Below, one piece after another: positions 33,285-43,406 of a stretch of DNA of 58,302 bases. The number at the start of each line of letters is the position of its first letter. Within the stretch, counting starts at the first letter, position 1. A model generated the notes under the pieces. The model saw only the letters and a list, made by a program, of their open reading frames with translations. It ran no database searches and was not told where the DNA came from. Location: contig NW_004443763.1 in assembly GCF_000330505.1 (NCBI RefSeq), positions 22,435 to 80,736 on the forward strand. Reading direction: 5' to 3'. Both the position numbers and the translations under genes were made by a program. This stretch comes from Entamoeba invadens IP1 (taxonomy: Eukaryota > Evosea > Mastigamoebida > Endamoebidae).

Positions 33285-34960
33285 AAGATAAAACATAGAC
33301 TTCAATTGATTTTAATAATTCCAAAACAAAGAAAAAAACGTTAAGATAAGTGCCTACTGGGTTTAGGTTCTATTTTTCATAGACTTCGAGACTATATTAG
33401 GTATTTTTATAGATAAAAAACGTTTTTAGAGTATTTAACTTTTTTAAAAAAAATTGTTTTACTTGTTAAAACTTCGACGATTTAAGTTTAGTTCGTGAAA
33501 ATTTTATTTATGGTGGTATAAAAACTGTGATTGTTTATTTATTAAACTTATTTTCATTATTTAAGCGTTAATTTTTTGAAAACATCTTATTTAAATGGTG
33601 TAAATACAACAATAAACGGTTAATCTATGTTTGACAACGAAAGTGTTGGATTAAACTGTATCGTATTTTTTTTAATAAAAACACATTTCAAAAAATAGAT
33701 TTCCTTAATTTTAAAAACACAAAATTTTAGTGACTTTTGTATCAAATTTGAAATGTTTTTTGAACTAATAATTATATAATAATTACTTGATAATCCAATT
33801 CATTTTTCGGTATCCAAAATACAGAAATAGTATAACTTCCTCCAATTTTTTATTTAAAAATTATTTAAATGTAACTTGAAAAAGTTTCTGAATTTTTTTA
33901 TAATAAATTAAATAATATATTATTTTATATTATTAACTTTTGTTTAAAGTAAATTGAGATAAATTTAAGAACTTGTATTTAGAACGGAAAGTATTTAAAA
34001 AATACTTTCCATTAAAAAATGGAAGTTATTAACCCCCAATAGTTTTACGCGTTGTCATTTTTTAATCAAATTGGAAACAAAATACTTATCAATATTTAAT
34101 GGGTTTTTAATAATAATTCAAAATTCAAAATAAAATAATAAAATTGAAATTGTTTTATTATTAAAAATAAAAATAAAAATATTTTAAAAATGTTGTACGC
34201 TTTTATTTTTTTGATAATTCCCCACAAAAAATACAAAAGACATTTGCCGTTTTTTCATATGTTATAAATTTTTAAATTGAAATCATCCCCTACAAATTGT
34301 AATTGTAAGAAAATTATTAAAAGATTATTTTTAATTCAAATGTTAATTGTCAGTGTTTTTTATAGTTTTCATCAAACAAGTAATTTTTAATTATATGTTT
34401 TTCCTTTTAAATATTACAATTAAATAGTAAATAAAAATATTATTATACTATAAAACTGTAAACTTGCTACATACATACAAAACATATATTTGTTAGTTTC
34501 ATCAAAACAATAATTATTGTTTTATGAAAAGTTTTATTGTTTTTTTTATAATTAAGTTTTTGTTATTTTAACTGAAATGTAATTTTCAAAGTAAACCAAA
34601 AAAATAATAGCAAAACGCTTTTGCAATTTCATTTTTTTTTAATTTGCCAACTTCATACTGATACTTTAAAAAGATTTATTCAAAAGAAATCGTAATAAAA
34701 TTGATTTGAGTTATTTAAATGAACCCAGGTAATTAAAAAAATATCAAATACATTGTTATTGATTAAATTATTTAAATTGACAAAGTTTTACGTTTAAATA
34801 GCTTTTATATTTTTAAACCTTGACAATAAATCTATATTTCGAGTAAGCTCATTTGTTTGGTATTAAACGTTTTTAACAAAAAAATACCAAACCACTTCAA
34901 CATAAGCAGTTTTTAATTTAACATTTAATAACTTTTAATATATACCTTTTTCCAATTTAT
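33285..34960. other. AT-rich sequence, no gene seen
   Basis: About 1.7 kb of strongly A+T-rich sequence between the kinase promoter and the HSP70-carrying element. No ORF, RNA gene or element end was recognised. Confidence 0.5.
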
Positions 34961-35273
34961 TACAGTAGAAATTCTATCGGTGTGTGATTCCAACCGTGTG
35001 TGACTCTATCGGTGTGTGGTTTTGACCAATCAAAAGTGACCTACACACCGATGAAATATAACGATTTCCCACATATTTGGCACAAAAACCCGCAAAAATA
35101 ATGTCAATTGCAAATTTGTTTTTATTTTAAAAGAGTAAAGACTTGGTAATAAAAACTTAAAAAGAGAAAAATTATCAAACAAAAATAAATTCAAAAAAGA
35201 TAAGAAAAGAAAAGCAGAAAATGCTCCTCTCAAAATATTAAACTTTAAATGATAATAAAAAATGCACCGACTT

Positions 35274-35311
35274 TCACACCAATCACAAGAGCACGCTTGT
35301 GATTGGTGTGA
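35274..35311. repeat. 16-bp perfect foldback at the HSP70 junction
   Basis: The first 16 bases of the HSP70-derived segment (35296-35311) are preceded, across a 6-base spacer AGCACG, by their exact reverse complement (35274-35289). Confidence 0.85.
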
Positions 35312-35830
35312 TGACAGAATTGATACCACAAAAACTTAACAATTTCAGCAAGGAAGTCACAGATATTTTCGACACATGCAGACAACCAGCATGGCGTGCT
35401 CATCCAAGTCTTTGAGGGCGAGGCATCTATGACATCACATTGCAACCTGCTTGGAAAGTTTGGGTTGTTTGGTATCTTATTAGCACCATGTGGAGTCTCA
35501 CAGTTGAAATCGCATTCGACACAAATGCAAATGGGATTCTGAATGTGTCGGCTGAAAACGAGACAACAGGAAAGAAGACTCTCAAAGGAACAGGTGGACA
35601 AGATGGTTGCAGACGCAAAAGAGTTCAAGGCAAAGGACGACAAGATGATGACTTTTGAGGCTAAAAATCGACACTAACTTGCTACCGTGTAATAACACAG
35701 TGAACAAGCAAATTTTTTCAAGGTTATAACAAAAGACAATGCAGCAATCGAGGCTGATGTCAAAGACGTACTTGAGTTGTAAATTGACAAAAACCAATCC
35801 GCACCAAAAGTCCATGTGTTTATACAAAAA
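35296..35830 (+). pseudogene. HSP70 C-terminal fragment inside a transposon
   Basis: HSP70 is an ATP-dependent chaperone; this is part of its substrate-binding half. Fragments appear in correct order on the plus strand: [30 protein letters not shown], then EGEAS and [48 protein letters not shown], and finally AAIEADVKDVLEL and IDKNQSAPK. At least three frameshifts and some stops separate them, so no product is made. The ATPase domain and the extreme C-terminus are absent. Similarity begins at 35296, exactly at the centre of a perfect inverted repeat. The wording is that of cytosolic-type HSP70. Confidence 0.88.
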
Positions 35831-36283
35831 CATGATGCGTTGTTCTTTTTCTAAACAATTAAACGATTTAAAAATTCACAATATTATTTTATGTTTACAC
35901 GTGTCGCGTTTTTTATCAAAAAAACGAAAAATATATTTTGTCATTTTTCTTGATTGTGAATTGTTTTGCAAATTTCATTATTTTTTAGTTTTTTTGCCAG
36001 AAATTAAAAAAGAAAAGAAAAAAAAATTACACACCTTGGGAAAACCATTTTCATGACTCCACACACCGACAGAATTTTTACTGTATTCAACAATTGATAA
36101 TTCATGATATACCATTATTTAAAATAATTAAATATCAACAATATAATTATGATAAATGATAAATTCAGTAATCAACGTGTGCAATATAATTAATTGTATG
36201 TATATTCATTAAATTAAAAGATATTAATTAAATACATTCATTTTTTTAAAACTAATTGTTAAATTATAAAAATTTTATATATA

Positions 36284-36535
36284 CAGTCAAAGGCGTTTAT
36301 TTGTCGTGAATCCAGCAGAAAAACGTATTTATTTGTTGTAAATGAGTGAATTTTGTAGAAAATTCTTTTTAATATTGAAATTTATTTTTTATAAAAAATT
36401 TTATTTTCAATTCATTTAAAGTTACAGGTTTGGGAATAAAATATTGAATTGTCGTACACCAAAATGATTGGCCAGTTGTGCGACAATTAAGCAAGTTCGA
36501 CAATTACAATTACGACAAATAGACGCCTTTGACTG
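36284..36535 (-). mobile_element. 253-bp-type MITE (copy 2)
   Basis: A second copy of the MITE at 478-730, in opposite orientation and 252 bp long. It has TA on both sides (36282-36283, 36536-36537) and the same CAGTCAAAGGCGT ends. The shared internal block includes gtcgtacaccaaaatgattg, followed by ggccagttgtgcgacaatta. Confidence 0.9.
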
Positions 36536-36791
36536 TATATTAATTAAAACCTTAACGATTAAAGTAAAAAATACAATAAAAGTTTTTGTCTGTATCATAT
36601 CATAAAAAACTCTCAAATGCACACAAATTATGTTCTAAAAATTTTTTTTATTCTTATATTAAATTACTTTATTAAAAATATAATATTCGAAATTACTAAT
36701 AATACAAGAACAAAAACATTAGTTCTATAAATACACCTTCTTATTTACTAATGAATAAGTCAAGCAATTCATCACATTTATGTGTTTTATT

Positions 36792-36801
36792 GTATTTAAA
36801 G
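36792..36801 (+). promoter_or_regulatory. TATA-like GTATTTAAAG of the TLDc gene
   Basis: Exact match to the Entamoeba TATA-like consensus GTATTTAAA(G/C), 23 bases before the ATG at 36824. It implies a very short 5' leader, as is usual in this genus. Confidence 0.7.
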
Positions 36802-36823
36802 ATAGCCTCAATCTCTATAATCG

Positions 36824-37819
36824 ATGGACGTTGAACTTGACTCATTAATTACACAACTTACAGCTTTTAAAGCCTCGCTATCTACACAATGGAAACCCTC
36901 TTATGAATATTATGTAGACAACACAACCCTTCCACGAAATCAAAGAATAGCTGCCGCAGAAAACTACATAAAATCGTCTTCATATATGGGGTTGTTTGCA
37001 GCACAAATTCAACAAGTTAAAAACAGTCTCAATCGATTTAATAGACTTCTTGACGCCTCAACATTTAATGACAAAGACCCCAAATATACTACTGTGGTCT
37101 ATTTACTCAACAAATTGTACGACGAGGAATACAACGAAAGTGTTAGAAACCTTCAGCAAATGTTAATGTCACAACGGATCAATGGAATTCAGTACGACCA
37201 AAAGATGAAGGAAATCAGTGCTTATTTGTCTTCACGAAAAACATCCCTTTCAGATTTGTTTGTTACTAATAAGCCAAACACAATGTTTCCAATAAATGAT
37301 GAGGAAATTGCTGTACTCGAAGAGTTTACAACACGCAAAATAAGTTCAGTTTTATTTGATAGTGATAAGGAAGACTGGAGTAAAAACTCGTCCATTTTCC
37401 ACGACAAAATTTACAGAAACAACATGCTCTGTTTCCTCGTAGAAGATGACAGAAACAATAAATTTGGAGGAGTTATGTACGACACAGTGATCGACGGAAA
37501 TGGGTGGACGAGAAGTTCCTCTGCTTTTATTTTTAGTCTTATTCGAAAAGGTATTTTAAAACCAAAAAAGTTTGTTATAAGACAAAGTAGAGGATTCGAT
37601 TTTGAAGATAGAGATATACCTGAAGAAGGGGCTTTTGTTTTGCATCGACAACAACACGAATTCTTGTTTGGATTTGGTGGAGGGTGTGACTTTGAAGTCT
37701 CTAAAAAAGGAGAAAAGAGTAGTAGATGTATCCCTGGAACGTACATAGCACAACTTGGCGATTTAATGGATGACAAATATTTTAATACCAAAAGAGTGCT
37801 TGTCTTTAAATTGAATTAA
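36824..37819 (+). CDS. TLDc-domain protein, 331 aa
   Basis: ATG at 36824 to TAA at 37819, intact and intronless, with an exact TATA-like element just upstream. The N-terminal half (residues 1-160) is charged and helical with likely coiled-coil segments. The C-terminal half (about 165-331) reads as the TLDc fold found in many Entamoeba proteins: RKISSVLFDSDKEDW, then MLCFLVEDDRNNKFGGVMYD, SSAFIFSLIRKG, LFGFGGGCDFEV and finally RVLVFKLN. Characteristic features are the F-G-G turn, the AFxFSL strand and the terminal RVxVFxL strand. TLDc proteins in other eukaryotes act in oxidative-stress resistance and V-ATPase regulation; in Entamoeba they are an expanded family of unknown role. A second family member follows on the same strand. 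Confidence 0.8.
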   Translation: MDVELDSLITQLTAFKASLSTQWKPSYEYYVDNTTLPRNQRIAAAENYIKSSSYMGLFAAQIQQVKNSLNRFNRLLDASTFNDKDPKYTTVVYLLNKLYDEEYNESVRNLQQMLMSQRINGIQYDQKMKEISAYLSSRKTSLSDLFVTNKPNTMFPINDEEIAVLEEFTTRKISSVLFDSDKEDWSKNSSIFHDKIYRNNMLCFLVEDDRNNKFGGVMYDTVIDGNGWTRSSSAFIFSLIRKGILKPKKFVIRQSRGFDFEDRDIPEEGAFVLHRQQHEFLFGFGGGCDFEVSKKGEKSSRCIPGTYIAQLGDLMDDKYFNTKRVLVFKLN

Positions 37820-38279
37820 TTTTTTTAATTCAAAATTATTTGCATTTAAGTTTTTGGTGTTTTAATTTGTTTATTTGTATTAAAAATATTTTTATAAAAT
37901 TTTTAATTAAAAAACAAAATTTTTAAATAATTTTAAACTTTTTTATAATACTATATATTATAGTTAATTTATTATTGTAATTATATATTAATTGTATTAA
38001 TTATTGTTTTTACTATTTTAATAGTTTCAAATTAATTCAATAGAAATAATAATTATTAATAAATAAATAGTTATATAAATATATTATTGTAATTAATTAA
38101 AATCAAACCATAATTAAACTAATAATTATTAATAAAAATTGAACTCCTATTTGTATAATAAATATATATATAAATATATTAAAAGAATAGAACCTACTTG
38201 TTTTTATCTTTTCAATACTTTGAAGGTGATTTGAATGCTATTTTTCTTGTTCCAGATTTCTTAAATTAACAAATAGATA
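37820..38279. other. AT-rich intergenic sequence
   Basis: Nearly pure A+T between the two TLDc genes; presumably holds the 3' end of the first and the promoter of the second. I see no clear TATA-like match before 38280. Confidence 0.5.
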
Positions 38280-39959
38280 ATGAGTATCGATCCATATGTT
38301 CTTCTCAAATCGGATGTTGCCGATTTCACAAATATATTCGAGTCTTTAGTCTCTGCTTTAGACGTCCACACCAAAACACCGAAACTTGTATTCCCAACTC
38401 AACAACAACACATCGAAACTACAAAAACCACTGATGAACTTATTTCACAGTTTTACGAACTAATAAAAACCGAAGAAATTTCAGAAACAAATTGTGTGAA
38501 ATTTTCTCGAGCGATTAATCAAGCCATAGCGGCTTTAGATGACTTCAAAAGTCTATTAATTCTTTTAAAAAGGAAATGTGAAGATGACGGCAAAGAGATT
38601 TTGAATTTCAGAAACACGACTTTAGATCTGATCATCGAAAAAGAACGCCAGCGCTGTGAAGAAGAATCCAAAAAGAACACAACGCGAAAAGCTCGCCTAC
38701 GCGACAAATTCGAAGACAAAGAATTTCAAATCAAAGCTTTAAAAAAGTCCTCGATCTTCCCAATCGTCTCGAATTCATCGAAAATTGAAAAAGTCGATAA
38801 TTGCGACGACGAAGAAACTCTCGAGATCCCAAACGACGACACACAAATTGAAAAACTCGAAAATTCGACAATCTCAACTCAACCAACAAAGTCAAATTTA
38901 GTCAACCGACTGACGCGTTCAAATTCGACAAAATCGAAAATTGAAAAAGTCGAAATTCCAATCGTCTCACCTCAACCAACAAAGTCGGATGTCATCAACA
39001 AACTCACCCGTTCTAAATTGCCAAAATCGACAAAGTCTAAAATCGACAAAGTCGCAATTTTGAAACCCAAAGAATCACAACGAAAGTCAAATAGTTCAAA
39101 AGCTCCCGTTGTCGTCGAAGAGGTATCTGACAGCTCCGATATTGAAGTCACAGGCGATGAGTTGTCGTCCCAATTCAAAGAAAAAGACAAAATGAGACGA
39201 AAAAGAAGAATTGAACGCGATGAAAAGACTTCAAATAACACACAAACGGTTTCGTCAAATGTTTCAACGTCGTCGACTGATGACAATCCAAACGCCCAAT
39301 CCGACGACTCCGAGACGGTTTCGGCGTCTTCGAAATTGAAAAAGTCGAAATTGAAAAAGTCGAGTCGAAATTTTGGAAAGTCGAAAAAGTCGAAATTGAA
39401 GAAAAAAGTTGAACAAGTCGAATTATTGGAAGACCGATTTGTCGAGTTACTCGCCGAAGAAGACAAAACTCAATTCACTGCTCTGACCGGTCTGAAGGTG
39501 TACGAGTGTCTGTACGACTACCCGAAATACGCGTCGTCTATTGTCTCACATAAATTCATCGACTCCATTCAACTGACGAACGGATTTGTCATCTTCGTGA
39601 AGGCGGAAAGTTCACTCTTTGGAGTCGCAGTCTTCGCAGACATCAACAAAACAAATGAGTACTGCGAAGACAAAGAAGCGTTCCTCTTCATGTTAAATAA
39701 ACACGGGAAACACGAGCCAAGAATGTTCGAGGTCGACTTGAAGGAAAATGCGTTTTTGTTGGGGAGATTCCACGGGTTCAAGTTCTTCGAGGCTGGTGAA
39801 GGAGATTTGAAGGTCTGGAGAAAACGCCCGGGAAATGAAATGGTCGTCCAATGCATCAAAAACGCGTATCAGTATAACGAGGAAGATCTGTCGATCTTTG
39901 GGAATGAAGCGAAGGAAAGAATCCCTGTCGACCGATTTGCAGTGTATTCATTAATGTGA
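38280..39959 (+). CDS. TLDc-like protein with a long charged linker, 559 aa
   Basis: ATG 38280 to TGA 39959, intact. The N-terminal part (about 1-170) is helical and probably coiled coil. A low-complexity linker (about 175-380) is rich in S, K, T and D. It contains repeated units of the kind ISTQPTKSNLVNRLTRSNST, then KSKIEKVEIPIVSPQPTKSD, and then VINKLTRSKLPKSTKSKIDK. The C-terminal part (about 385-559) resembles the TLDc fold: LYDYPKYASSIVSHKFIDSI, then GFVIFVKAESSLFGVAVFAD, then KEAFLFMLNKHG and a final AVYSLM. Codon use in the 3' half is clearly more G+C-rich than neighbouring genes. The family assignment is weaker than for the preceding gene. Nuclear or scaffold roles are guesses from the basic repeats only. 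Confidence 0.7.
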   Translation: MSIDPYVLLKSDVADFTNIFESLVSALDVHTKTPKLVFPTQQQHIETTKTTDELISQFYELIKTEEISETNCVKFSRAINQAIAALDDFKSLLILLKRKCEDDGKEILNFRNTTLDLIIEKERQRCEEESKKNTTRKARLRDKFEDKEFQIKALKKSSIFPIVSNSSKIEKVDNCDDEETLEIPNDDTQIEKLENSTISTQPTKSNLVNRLTRSNSTKSKIEKVEIPIVSPQPTKSDVINKLTRSKLPKSTKSKIDKVAILKPKESQRKSNSSKAPVVVEEVSDSSDIEVTGDELSSQFKEKDKMRRKRRIERDEKTSNNTQTVSSNVSTSSTDDNPNAQSDDSETVSASSKLKKSKLKKSSRNFGKSKKSKLKKKVEQVELLEDRFVELLAEEDKTQFTALTGLKVYECLYDYPKYASSIVSHKFIDSIQLTNGFVIFVKAESSLFGVAVFADINKTNEYCEDKEAFLFMLNKHGKHEPRMFEVDLKENAFLLGRFHGFKFFEAGEGDLKVWRKRPGNEMVVQCIKNAYQYNEEDLSIFGNEAKERIPVDRFAVYSLM

Positions 39960-41023
39960 TTGGGTTTTACATGTTTTTTTCAATGGTTCTAAATTTTAAA
40001 TTACATTAAATCTTGAAGTAATCGTAATTAAAATGAGGATGGTATTGTTAATTTTTTCATAACAAAGTTATATAAATTAAAACATATTGTTGAATATTAA
40101 TTATATTTTAAAATATAATCAAAATGATGCTTATTTAAATATATTTGAGATTTTTTTATTTAGTTGAATATTGACAATTCACTTTGTATGTTTGGATAAT
40201 TGGTTGTATAACTATTAAATATTGATAATAAAAAAATATTACAAGAACATCTTCTTTTATTATATATATATATATAAATTAATAAAATTAAATTGTGTTT
40301 AAATTTATTAAATATAAAACTTAATTCAAGTGTCTGATAATTTTGTTTTTATCAAATTTATATTTTTTTATTTCGAGTTTATCAAAAAACGTTATTCTCT
40401 GTTTTTGGTAAAAATAAGTCAGATAAAATACCTGATGTTATTCATAATATAATCATTGTTTTATTATAATGCCCCAATTTTTATGGTTTCTATACACAAT
40501 CTTGTTTTTTATATCATCATTTGGGTATATATCAATAAAAATAACAACATTAGCTTTTGGTTCGACCTTTTATGACAAACACTACATAAGTGTGATATTT
40601 TATAAACCATTGAATTTATCATTTATTACATTTTATAATATGTGAATATATCTTATTGTTCGAACATATTAATTAAAACAAAATATTGGATAACTCCGAC
40701 CCCACCTCTCTGAGAGATGGGGAGATACAGTATTCACTTTCTAGGTGCACAAAATATAGAAATATTAAAGAAGACATTTCTCAAACATTTTATGTACATC
40801 TATTAGGTTTTTAATTTTAACTAATATAACGAATAAGTTTGAAATATAAAAATTATGGGTTTTAATATTTTATTTTTTATTATAAATAAATTAATATGTA
40901 ATAGTATTGTATTTAATACATAATATATAAATTGACGCAACTACTTTTAATTGAATTTTATTGTTGATATAATTATTATTTTCAAATTGTTTGTAAATAA
41001 CAAATAAAATAAAACAACACAAA
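39960..41023. other. AT-rich sequence with a small GC hairpin
   Basis: No gene seen. At 40685-40755 a short G+C-rich patch contains the hairpin ccccacctctc/gagatgggg and could be part of a small RNA. The rest is A+T-rich. Confidence 0.4.
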
Positions 41024-41593
41024 TTATTCAATTCGTATTTTACCAACTTCTATTGCTGGATTTCCTTCAACGATTGTATTTTCTGGTACATTTTTTGTCA
41101 CAACACTACCTGCCTTTATTACTGAGTTTTTTCCGATAACAATACCTGGCAAAATGACCGAATTAGATTCTATAAGAACATTGTCATTAACAACAATTGG
41201 TAACGAATAAAGATAATAAGCTTTTCTAATCATTGGATCTGTTGGGTGGGAAGTCGCCATAATTGTGACATTTGATTCGATTATCACATGTTTACCAATT
41301 GTGACTATATTTCCATCGAGAATTGTGAAATTTGGACCTGCAGTTGTGTAATCTCCAATTTCAATGTATTTACCATAGTCGCAATAAAATGGTGGAATAA
41401 ATGTGACATTCTCTCCACATTGTTTCAAAATTGTTTTCAATATTTCAACACGACGTTCTGAGTCGATAGTGGAATTGAAGGTCATTGTCTTTTTGTTACA
41501 CGAATACATATCCTCAAGTAAATAAGGAGCTGAAGTGTCATAAAGTTTACACTGTCTCATATAATCACATTCATTTGGATGTGTCTCAGTCAT
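41024..41593 (-). CDS. LacA/Maa/NodL-type O-acetyltransferase, 189 aa
   Basis: A left-handed beta-helix acetyltransferase that would transfer acetyl from acetyl-CoA to a sugar or similar hydroxyl. The ATG at 41593 is used because the three-codon extension lacks ATG. The N-terminal helical cap (about 1-60) contains the conserved RRVEIL. Next comes PPFYCDYGKYIEIGDYTTAG, then hexapeptide-repeat turns with the catalytic histidine in ATSHPTDPMIRK. The C-terminal coil is LPGIVIGKNSVIKAGSVVTK, then NVPENTIVEGNPA, the usual family ending. The protein is complete and of normal length. The family is predominantly bacterial and common in Entamoeba, which suggests acquisition by lateral transfer. Maltose, galactoside and other acceptors cannot be separated from sequence. 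Confidence 0.92.
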   Translation of the reverse strand: MTETHPNECDYMRQCKLYDTSAPYLLEDMYSCNKKTMTFNSTIDSERRVEILKTILKQCGENVTFIPPFYCDYGKYIEIGDYTTAGPNFTILDGNIVTIGKHVIIESNVTIMATSHPTDPMIRKAYYLYSLPIVVNDNVLIESNSVILPGIVIGKNSVIKAGSVVTKNVPENTIVEGNPAIEVGKIRIE

Positions 41594-42785
41594 TTTAACC
41601 AATTGAACACAGTTTATTGTTCAATTTATTCAAACACGTTTTTTGTTATGAAACCAAATAACAACTTCTAACACACAAAATCACTATTAAAATCTATAAT
41701 AATTACATTTATTAATAATATAAATTTAAAAATAGTTATTGACATAAGGTAATAAATTTATTATCAAAAATAAGTCAAACTTCAATTGTCAAACTATTTT
41801 TTTAAGTACAAAGTTGTTTGATGTCATCAATTATTAAAATTCACAAAATTATAAGTTATTGTCAGACTCAAAATCAAATCAACATGTATGGATTTCTATA
41901 AAATGATTTGTCAAAGCATTGCAATTAATTAAAAAACATGTAAATAATTATTGAAAATATCCTCTGATTGGTATTTTCCTCTAATTAATACAATTGAAAT
42001 CCAAATTGGAAAGAATTTATATATTATTGATATATAAAATAAAATTATTTTGACATCTCGGCGCAGGTCAAATCTAATCCGCCTCATTCCGTTTTCCTAT
42101 CCATAAATGTCAACTTTACTCTACTCATCCAAACATTTAATTTGGCCGATTTATATCTAATACATCTCGGTGGCAATCTGAGTAACCTTTCAATTTGATA
42201 TCTTCAAATAAACTTATTTGTTCAATATGACAAATTATGGGGTTTTATGTTCTATTTATTAATATTAAATAATTTATAATATAACTTTAATTATTTGTTA
42301 TTATTCCGAAATATTAGTAAATTATCATAATTAAACAAGTTTGTAATTACAAAATTTTATATTATTTTAGTTATTTCAAAACTAATTACTTATTTTAAAA
42401 ATGAATAAAAACAAAACAATTGTTACAAATTTATAGTATAACAATTATAATTATAATTTTAAATATCAAAATAACAACATTTAATATAATATATTAAAAA
42501 ATTTGATTTGTCAGTATAATTTTTATTAACTAAATAATTATATAAAAATTATTAAATTACAAATCTAGCATTGTATTTAATAATAAATAGTTATTTATAA
42601 ACATATAATATTATCAATTATAAATATAAAAATTTTTTCAATAATATAATTATATAATAAATATGATTAATATATATAATACTATCATAATATATTATTG
42701 AATTGTAAAATATTATAACTATTTATAATATATATAATATTATAAATATTCTTTATCACTTTTAACACATTTAATAAAACAATAA
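41594..42785. other. AT-rich sequence with a GC-richer patch
   Basis: No ORF seen. At about 42055-42190 a patch of higher G+C holds two copies of acatctcgg (about 42053-42061 and 42163-42171) about 110 bases apart. It may be a small RNA or a repeat fragment; I could not match it to a known RNA. Confidence 0.4.
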
Positions 42786-43406
42786 CTATATAGTTATCAT
42801 CATTTTTTTATTTTGCGAAATGACTTCATTGAAATGATCAAATTCTTCCTTGGTCATCTTTTTGTCATCAAGCATTTTCTTTGTCATTTGCTCGATTTCA
42901 ACAAAATTGTTCAAAAGCCATTCTTTGTGTTTTCTGTCCCAAATTTGTTGAGCTTCGGGTTGTAAAATATCTTCAAGAACTCCCACCGACTTTTTAGAAT
43001 TTTCATTTTTGTAATCTTTTGTTATTTTTAAGTTCTCTCGAAAAGTTTTAAGTTGGGTTTTGTAATTTCTTGGTGTGTTTTTGATCATTTCAATAAGTTT
43101 TTCAATCCAATCTGTATAATTTTCGACTCGCTTAATTTGTGGGTAGTTTGGTTTAATAAGACCATTTTGCTCGATGAATATAGAATCTTCATATTGTATT
43201 GAACTAATACGTTTATATTCAATATTGAGCAAATCAAAATTATATTTAATTTCCAGTAAACAAACATTTGATATGAGTATTCTAGCGTTAACACTTGTTC
43301 GAGTCACATAAGCATTGACTGTAAAGTTTTTTTCTAATGTATAGAACTCCGTTGGAAACATTTTAATTTTTTTACAACATGCATATTCTAGGTCAGATAA
43401 ATTCAT
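42786..43406 (-). CDS. Unassigned protein, 206 aa
   Basis: ATG at 43406, TAG/TAA end at 42786, intact, with a GAAC-containing stretch just upstream (ttgaactat on the minus strand). The first half alternates hydrophobic and polar residues like a beta-rich domain (FYTLEKNFTVNAYVTRTSV, then ILISNVCLLEIKYNFDLLN). The second half is helical and charged (WIEKLIEMIKNT, EWLLNNFVEIEQMTKKMLDD). There is no signal peptide or membrane segment. I recognise no family; it may be lineage-specific. The composition and the single continuous frame in very A+T-rich surroundings support a real gene. Confidence 0.65.
   Translation of the reverse strand: MNLSDLEYACCKKIKMFPTEFYTLEKNFTVNAYVTRTSVNARILISNVCLLEIKYNFDLLNIEYKRISSIQYEDSIFIEQNGLIKPNYPQIKRVENYTDWIEKLIEMIKNTPRNYKTQLKTFRENLKITKDYKNENSKKSVGVLEDILQPEAQQIWDRKHKEWLLNNFVEIEQMTKKMLDDKKMTKEEFDHFNEVISQNKKMMITI

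Larger units (their letters stand above)
34963..36083. mobile_element. Mariner/pogo-like element carrying an HSP70 fragment
   Basis: The element is bounded by TA on both sides (34961-34962 and 36084-36085). Its inverted ends are CAGTAGAAATTCTATCGGTG on the left and CAGTAAAAATTCTGTCGGTG on the right (reverse complement). The CGGTGTGTG motif recurs in the left subterminal region (34978-34986, 35009-35017, 35044-35050 inverted). Similarity of the two ends extends inward in degraded form (ggcacaaaaacccgcaaaaataatg against ggcaaaaaaactaaaaaataatg). There is no transposase; the centre is a piece of an HSP70 gene. The layout is that of a gene-capturing Pack-type element. Ends and TA duplication assign it to Tc1/mariner (pogo-like ends). 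Confidence 0.85.

Noticed and set aside
35427..35833. Minus-strand ORFs across the HSP70 fragment
   Set aside because: They are antisense shadows; the plus strand carries recognisable HSP70 blocks in order.
40555..40575. GGTTCGACC as a possible tRNA T-loop
   Set aside because: No acceptor stem, D-arm or anticodon arm can be placed around it.
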